A stretch of DNA of 64,000 nt, taken from Romanomermis culicivorax (taxonomy: Eukaryota > Nematoda > Enoplea > Mermithida > Mermithidae). The position numbers were made by a program, and so were the translations under genes. Of the stretch, positions 59,587-64,000 are shown in pieces (positions within the stretch are counted from its first letter, which is position 1; every line of letters begins with the position of its first letter). The stretch spans positions 62,001 through 126,000 of the forward strand of contig CAWUHX010000367.1 in the NCBI GenBank assembly GCA_963922205.1, written 5' to 3'. Under the pieces are notes generated by a model. The model was not told the DNA's origin, did no database searches, and saw nothing but the letters and a program-made list of their open reading frames with translations.

Positions 59587-59698
59587 AAGATTTTCAAAGT
59601 TTGTCGATTAGTCGAGGATGCGGGCAAGTCGGAAGTGGAGCGAGCTATGCGGACCATCGAAGGGTGTCTTACTGTAGCTCAATTTTGGTACGCCTGCA
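59587..59698 (+). CDS. Candidate internal exon between E2 and E3
   Basis: Acceptor ATTCGTAG (ending 59586) and donor GTGAGT (59699) bound an open segment reading KIFKVCRLVEDAGKSEVERA then MRTIEGCLTVAQFWYAC. Codon use is GC-rich and coding-like. Family not recognised; partner exons not found. Confidence 0.4.
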
Positions 59699-60059
59699 GT
59701 GAGTGTTCTCTCATTATTATTGTGTGGTATATTTTTTTGTACTAGTGCGCGTCCATGTGCTTTTTTTCTTGTATTGTTCTTCTAGCACGCGGGACCCTTC
59801 TTATTTTCTCACCCATGTATTGATTTGTATGTAAGTGTATCGTTTTTGTGTTAGGTAAAATACCAGGAGAAAGCTCTCCTCTTTCAACGTTACGTTTTAG
59901 GATAAGTTTTGTTTTGTGGGGCTTAAGTTTTGTGGGGCTTAAGTACTTAATCAATTAGTTAATCGGGTAAGCGTGGGTGTTGGAAACACATGCATTAAGG
60001 ATGATCCCTGGACCCGACTCCTGCCTGCCTCCATCTGAAGCCCGGACTATATTATCAGG

Positions 60060-62386
60060 GTATTTTCTAATAAACTAGTACAGAATATACTTGCTAGGAT
60101 AGTTGCGCAGCTAGAAAAAGGAGTGGACTAGATTTTTACGAACGGGCTAAGGTTTGGAAAATCCACTTTTGTAACATTGGATTTTCATTCTCCCTCATTA
60201 AAAAACTTCATGTCTGTGAAAAAGTATATTCTGCAGCTTAGTGCATCGACACACCTACCGACCATTGATGCTCATAGGGTGGGGGGGGTAAACTCTTTCA
60301 CTGAGACTCTGGATACCCCTGGCCGTGCACTGGAAAAAGTCAATTGACTCCCCCTGGACTTTTCAAAATCTTAAAACATGCGACAAACAGGTTTTTTGAC
60401 AAGAATTGATAAAAATTCAAATTTTTTGGAAAATCCGAAACAAAAATCATAAAAATTTACTAAAAATTTTTTTCATATGGGGAAGGACTTCCAATTTCAA
60501 AACTCTTGGGTCACATATCCCCCTTATCATCCTTCACACATGTATTCTTCCAATTGAACTGAACTTTTTTACTTGATTTACCGTCAATCCAAGAGGGAAA
60601 TCAAGTGTGGTTGACGCATAAAATCCAACTCAGGTTTTTTGGAGAAAAATCTACAGCATGAAGTTTTCTTAGAACTAGATCAAGTTTATGCTAAATATTG
60701 AAATTGTGCTGATGAGGAAAAAATATGAAATTCAAGAACAAGATTGACATGAAACATTGCCTTACAAATATGGTATTTTCATTCAACAGGCGCTATGTGT
60801 ATGCTTTTTGTTCAATGTGACATACAATTCAACGCAAAGATTGATCAAAAAGGATTATAACACATTAAGATTTCATGGCACAGAGCAGAGCAAGTTTGCC
60901 CATCACATTAACGGAGATATAAATGAGTTATTAGTGAATAGTGGTTCATATGTGGGTGCCTGATACAATCTGGTTTAACTTAAAATCAAACATGCATCCA
61001 TTTAGAGACTTGAGTTTGGCTATAATAATTATGTCAAACTAGTATGTGCATGGCTGAATCGAAAAATTTTTAAAATCATTTTTCTATGCTTTATCCTGTT
61101 GCCCTGCTTGCAGGTTAGCAATGACTGTAACCTGGGTCCATATCTACCAAAAGTTGAACCTCGAGCTCAAAGATAATTTCGAACAATAAAGCAACCACCT
61201 GTTGGGTTGCACTATTTTCTCGAATTTTTTCTATTTCTTAACTGCAAACCCTGAACCTGGGCTTAAACCCTAGTAACTATTAGCTAATCCTAAGCCTGAT
61301 GTGAGGATTGTTAGTTCAGCAAGAAAATAATATTGCCATTGTGCTTAGTTGAAAGTGAGGGTTAGTGCTTCACACTTTGAAAGTCTTATGACCTGCGTGC
61401 CTAGTCTTCACAGTACTCATGCTACCCAGGTATTTTGCTTACTCAACCTGAGTACTATATTTAAGTACTTAAACATTGGAGTATAGAAGTGTTTTACCCA
61501 TAATATCTTGTTAGAAATTCGAGTAAACAGGTCACCTGAATGCTTAGGTAGCACCCATTTTTCATTTTTTAAATTGACTTGGGTACCCAGTACAAAACAC
61601 GACTGAGGTTCAGTAATGTAATCCAAACATTCAGACTATTCTCATATTGGGTTAGTGCAACTAACCCCAGATTTTTCGTACTGACGCCCTTTCAATCACG
61701 GGCATAATTTGAAAAAAACAAAATGATTATAATATGTCAATCCCTCACTATTTTTCAACTAGAGTTAGACACATAGATTTGGATCAGTCCGGACTTACAA
61801 TGCTGTATTTCTATTGTTTTAGAATTTCTCCACATTTGAGTGGAGTCAACTAAATTAGCTTGCATATAATTTTCGTTCAGAAAAATTTTACTGTTGTTGA
61901 TACAATGCTATAAGAGGATAAAATGCACGAAGCTGCAGAATATACTTTTCCACAGACATGAAAAATTTTTTAATGAGAAAGAATGAAAATCCAATATTAC
62001 AAAAGTGGATTTTCCAAACTTTAGCCCATGTTCGTAAAAATCTAGTGCACTCCTTTTTCTATAGACTGTTTTTCATCAAATGCTTGCAAATAATGAATCT
62101 GGAAAGCTAGTACTATTTTACATTTTCAGCATTTTCTGCCATGCCGTACGTCATATGGAGCTTAAATTTAGTGACGACAATCAACTAACACTTAGAAATT
62201 TTTTGAGTGAAAAAATCTACAGTAACAGCTACATGTGCAGGATTTTTAAGTCACCTAACATTTGTGTCATTTTTCATTTTAGTAGCATTTTATAAAAAAC
62301 AGACTATAGCTGTGCAACTATCCAAGAAAGTATATTCTTCTTTTTTTCTGCCCCATCGGGGCATTTTCTCATGAACTAATTTTCAT
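60060..62386. mobile_element. Long-TIR element E3, interrupted by a TA MITE
   Basis: The left arm (gaatatacttgctaggatag, ttgcgcagctagaaaaagga, gtggactagatttttacg) is inverted at 62000-62345, split at 62060 by a MITE. Interior collinear with E1 and E2 (catggctgaatcg, gactgtaacctgggtcc). Right edge ctgccccatcggggcatttt. No gene. Confidence 0.75.
62062..62306. mobile_element. TA MITE (TAGTCTGTTTTT family), 245 bp, reference copy
   Basis: TA at 62060-62061 and 62307-62308. Ends tagactgtttttcatcaaat and cattttataaaaaacagacta. Removing it and one TA restores the E3 arm ctttttctagctgtgcaac, which matches the E2 arm. TA target and TIRs suit Tc1/mariner MITEs. Confidence 0.9.
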
Positions 62387-62409
62387 TTATCTTTGACAGC
62401 AAACGATAT

Positions 62410-62620
62410 GCTTCAAATGGGAGGTGAAAAATTTTGAAAATTTCTATTAAATTTCAGAAATCGAGTCATTCTTTGACATCTATTTGCAAGAAAACGGCAA
62501 GAATTATTCAAAAGGCCTTTGCTGTGTTGGAAAGGCACTACAATCGACTATCATCCGATTCATTTTCATCTGGATAGCATCGAGTGGTGTGGAACAGGGT
62601 GCCTTTAACCGTAGACAGAC
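62410..62620 (+). repeat. Dispersed repeat, second copy of 41690-41925
   Basis: Shares tttgctgtgttggaaaggcac and gaacagggtgcctttaac with 41690-41925. Non-coding. Confidence 0.55.
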
Positions 62621-62847
62621 GCTATTTAATTTCTAACATTAAACTCGCAGCTGAGGAATTTTTGTTGCATCCTCTTCAAGACACCCACACAACCATTCCG
62701 GGTAGATCAATGAATTTGTTTTAGTGATCCGACGCACAATTTTTTGTTTTTCTTCTTCAATCTGAACGTTTTCATTGTTTCCTGCACACCGTTGATGACA
62801 TATTTAGTAACATTAAGGAGCCTTTTTGTATCAACTTTCAGAATGCC

Positions 62848-62931
62848 AAGCCCAATTCAGATGTGCAGTCGCCGATGGTCGCCGACTGTCGGCGGCAAAA
62901 ATCCAACGATTTTTTCACTTCTGAATTGGGC
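62848..62931. repeat. Small inverted repeat GCCCAATTCAGA
   Basis: gcccaattcaga and tctgaattgggc bound 84 bp with repeated gtcgccgatggtcgcc words; a related half lies at 62955-63025 (ttctgaatagggc). Possibly a mini-element. Confidence 0.45.
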
Positions 62932-63769
62932 GTTCTGCAAATAACCTATTCATTCCATAGACTCGCCGGCTGTCGCCGATCGTCGTCGACAAAAATCCTA
63001 GGGTTTTTTACTTCTGAATAGGGCCTCAGATACCTACAGCTCCCAAAACGGATTTGCAAATCGAATTGAAATTTCAACACATTATGTTTAACATAACTAA
63101 CTACAGAGATGAAGAAAAAAATTCTGCGACGTCTTACGTGAAGGTGCCCAGAAAGACTCCAAATAATTTTTTCGGTTGATTTTGACGACCTTTTTGACTC
63201 TTTAAAAAACATAAAATGTAATAAGTGAGGAATTGGAAAAATTTTTTGGTACCTGCATAGGTAGGATAGTCTTCTGCATGTAATGAACATTTGGCTATAC
63301 AGTCGCGTCTTTTCTGAGCTGTGATATTTCAAAACATGTATACAGATTTAAAAAAGTCGAAAAATGTAAAAATTCAAAGTTTTGGTGTAGTGTAGCTGTG
63401 CCAATTTTGACTGTTGTCCTGAGTGAATGCTGTCACGGTACTGAGCATGTAAACTACTCAAAATATCTCGTTTTACGATATTATTAATTTTTCACATGTC
63501 GTCAATGGGGTAGCAGGTCGAATCTCTTAAGCCGTAGGCATACTTTACCGCAACAGTGCAGCGCGCAAGTCACCCGCAACCGGAAAAAATTTTGCGGACC
63601 GCATTACGGTTTGGTGCGGTTTACGGACCCGCAATGAGTTCTCGAGTGGAGTACTTTTTGCGGTTCTGGTAGCCGCAATTGATACAGTATATGCAATTCT
63701 GCGCTGAATAACAGTAGGTACCTGTATGTTACCAACTAGATAGCCAATTTTTTCAAAACTAGCTCTGTC

Positions 63770-64000
63770 CACGGTTTTTTCCTTGAACGGGATCTTTTAA
63801 GGGAAAAAATTCAGAAATGACGAAAAAAATTTGGACAAGGTGCATATTGTGGAAAAAATTTTCGGGAATTCAAAACCGAAAAGATGTAGTTTGGTGAACT
63901 TTGGAAGGTCAAAATCTAAAAACTTTCCAACGCTTCAAGCCACTGTTTTTTCTCCAAATCGTGCTTTTTGTGGAAAAAATTCGGAAATGGGAAAAAAAGG
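63770..64000. mobile_element. TTCCTC-like word element start, with another start nested at 63944
   Basis: cacggttttttccttgaacg then aaggg-/gtggaaaaaattttcggg words match the skeleton of 44443-44560 with decayed words. At about 63944 a fresh cactgttttttctcc terminus begins and runs off the window, a further nested insertion. Confidence 0.55.

Noticed and set aside
59960..60060. Possible LTR or primer-binding-like segment (gatgatccctggacccgact)
   Set aside because: No paired long terminal repeat and no gag/pol frame nearby.

Overview
This window is nuclear DNA from an animal, most likely a nematode or a close ecdysozoan relative. The evidence is AT-rich DNA with GC-richer coding exons, TTTTCAG-type splice acceptors, many 50-70 bp introns, a fragmented GABA-type Cys-loop channel gene, and a 100-N assembly gap at 42062-42161. 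The species assignment is an inference. Genes are sparse; most of the window is transposable elements, many nested in one another. No rRNA, intact tRNA, CRISPR array or bacterial-type operon was seen.

Host genes. (1) On the minus strand, 8016 down to 256, at least eight exons can be joined in phase into an anion-selective Cys-loop (GABA-A/LGC-like) receptor subunit. The signal-peptide end lies upstream of 8016, and TM4 is missing or off the left edge. A 4.6 kb intron of this gene holds three TTAA-flanked elements almost back to back, two of them interrupted by other insertions. (2) On the plus strand, 12997-14907, three exons join in phase into a 243-residue single-pass membrane protein rich in Ala, Pro and Thr. 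(3) Isolated coding-like exons lie at 9057-9200 (+), 22045-22138 (-), 53058-53159 (-) and 59587-59698 (+).

Mobile DNA by region. 4.0-7.8 kb: TTAA-type elements carrying a MULE-like insertion and a hAT-like MITE. 9.2-12.5 kb: minisatellites, a long-TIR element (E1) and a TA MITE. 14.9-16.8 kb: two nested elements with terminal 'word' arrays. 19.5-19.95 kb: a tRNA-derived SINE. 21.7-22.5 kb: an 808 bp TIR element carrying a terminal exon. 22.9-35.6 kb: a 12.7 kb Polinton/Maverick with about 1.2 kb TIRs, a degraded protein-primed DNA polymerase B and several insertions. 38-41 kb: fold-back elements. 42.8-43.5 kb: a LINE fragment. 44.4-52.9 kb: a stack of transposons up to five levels deep, with levels dated by target-site duplications. 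54.2-56.8 kb: a hAT transposase pseudogene with introns. 56.8-57.7 kb: an array of about 97 bp repeats. 57.9-62.4 kb: two more copies of the E1 family, one with a TA MITE in its terminus and a clear empty-site comparison.

The most unusual signal is a group of hAT-like non-autonomous elements (8-bp target duplications). They share one skeleton: T-run, palindromic words, A6T4 blocks, and a CCGGCGC-CGCGCCGG hairpin. Each subfamily repeats its own 5-6 bp word (TTCCAC, TGGCAC, TTCCTC or CTGCAC) at the same skeleton positions at both ends. This looks like concerted replacement of a terminal binding-site word. The subfamilies insert into each other, which gives a relative order.
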